The translations under genes and the position numbers were made by a program. Shown here piece after piece: positions 6,159-6,378 of a DNA stretch of 6,378 nt (positions are counted from its first letter, which is position 1; every line of letters begins with the position of its first letter). The DNA comes from Aquincola sp. (GTDB lineage Bacteria; Pseudomonadota; Gammaproteobacteria; Burkholderiales; Burkholderiaceae_C): assembly GCA_029884035.1 (NCBI GenBank), contig JAOUIM010000220.1, forward strand, positions 1 to 6,378, given 5' to 3'. The notes beneath the pieces are model-generated. The model had not been told where the DNA came from. It ran no database searches and worked only from the letters and a program-made list of their open reading frames with translations.

Positions 6159-6173
6159 TGTAGTTTGATTACC
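6159..6173. promoter_or_regulatory. HexR-like operator, copy 1
   Basis: TGTAGTTTGATTACC is an imperfect dyad closely matching the proteobacterial HexR consensus TGTARTwwwAyTACA as I recall it (mismatches at the central third w position and the last base). It ends 14 bases before the glucokinase GTG and overlaps the candidate -10 element, a place where a bound regulator would block transcription. The regulator is encoded in the same operon, which supports autoregulation. The assignment is by motif and context, without binding data. Confidence 0.65.
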
Positions 6174-6197
6174 GAACGACTCTATCAGAGGCCGCAA
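6168..6197 (-). promoter_or_regulatory. Candidate promoter of the glucokinase operon
   Basis: On the minus strand TTGCGG (6192-6197) and GGTAAT (6168-6173) are separated by 18 bases and each match four of six sigma-70 positions. Transcription would start near 6161, giving a leader of under 20 bases. The -10 lies inside the HexR-like operator. An alternative -35, TTGCCC, lies at 6203-6208. Confidence 0.3.
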
Positions 6198-6216
6198 TAC
6201 TGGGGCAACCTTGATC

Positions 6217-6230
6217 TTCCCGATCGGGAA
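6217..6230. promoter_or_regulatory. Perfect 14-base palindrome between the two operators
   Basis: TTCCCGATCGGGAA is its own reverse complement. It lies between the two HexR-like sites and has no loop, so it looks like a dimer-binding site, not a terminator. I do not recognise the regulator. Confidence 0.4.
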
Positions 6231-6245
6231 CGCAATCCCACTTCA

Positions 6246-6260
6246 TGTAGCTTGACTACG
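6246..6260. promoter_or_regulatory. HexR-like operator, copy 2
   Basis: TGTAGCTTGACTACG matches copy 1 at 12 of 15 positions and has a perfect GTAG/CTAC outer dyad. Its centre is 87 bases from that of copy 1. It could serve the glucokinase operon by looping, or a divergent gene beyond the window's right edge. Confidence 0.6.
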
Positions 6261-6378
6261 TTCCGGGGGCCGATGAGGCTCCTTCCTGCCACGCCGGCGT
6301 GGGCCCGCTGCGCCGCCGTGACGCTGGCGCCTCGATGTCATGCAGGCGCCGGTGCGCGGCGCGCGCATGGGGCACCCA

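Larger units (their letters stand above)
6145..6378. other. Regulatory intergenic region, right edge
   Basis: These 234 bases hold the two HexR-like operators, the palindrome at 6217-6230 and another perfect palindrome, CCACGCCGGCGTGG, at 6289-6302. A plus-strand frame opens at the ATG 6273-6275 and runs off the window, but it has no proper ribosome binding site and no recognisable protein, so I do not call a gene. Base composition is lower in GC from 6145 to 6260, as expected for a promoter region, and very GC-rich after 6285. Confidence 0.6.

Noticed and set aside
5068..6168. Plus-strand open frame of 366 codons opposite the stand-alone glucokinase
   Set aside because: Antisense shadow with Arg/His/Gln-rich low-complexity translation; the minus strand encodes a full glucokinase.
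6273..6378. Plus-strand open frame starting at ATG 6273 and running off the window
   Set aside because: Only 35 codons are visible, the purine run GGGGG is too close to the ATG, GC at third positions drops in its second half, and no protein family is recognisable. The real divergent gene, if any, may start further right.

Overview
The window is GC-rich DNA with the strong third-position GC bias of a high-GC proteobacterium. Three things point to a betaproteobacterium, probably of the order Burkholderiales: a class A RNase P RNA of beta-type size and shape, a glucokinase fused to a HexR/RpiR regulator (an architecture known from Burkholderia), and a Bcr/CflA-type transporter. This placement is inferred from gene content and recalled family features, not from a database search.

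Layout from left to right. Positions 1-822 (+) hold most of the membrane zinc protease HtpX, cut at its N-terminus by the window edge. It converges on 843-1496 (-), a small protein with about three membrane helices and a cyclic-nucleotide-binding domain. A strong GC hairpin lies between the two stops. The next 101 bases separate this gene from the divergent RNase P RNA gene rnpB (about 1598-1934, +). Only 26 bases after the closing P1 helix of rnpB, a Bcr/CflA multidrug transporter starts (1961-3166, +) with no visible promoter or terminator between them. It converges, across a 31-base gap, on a two-gene minus-strand unit: a stand-alone glucokinase (5155-6144) followed 34 bases later by a 640-residue glucokinase-HexR fusion (3198-5120).

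The region 6145-6378 has no gene I can support but is rich in dyads. Two closely matching copies of a HexR-like operator (6159-6173 and 6246-6260) flank a perfect 14-base palindrome (6217-6230), and a further perfect 14-base palindrome lies at 6289-6302.

Proposed logic: the two kinases make glucose-6-phosphate, which feeds the Entner-Doudoroff pathway. The HexR half of the fusion, whose sugar-isomerase domain would sense a phosphosugar acid such as KDPG, probably binds the operators upstream of its own operon, giving autoregulation. It may also control a divergent gene beyond the right edge. The most notable points are the tandem kinase plus kinase-regulator pair, the paired operators, a compensatory base-pair change in the catalytic P4 helix of the RNase P RNA, and the membrane-anchored cyclic-nucleotide sensor. 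I see no CRISPR array, insertion sequence, tRNA or clear phage feature.
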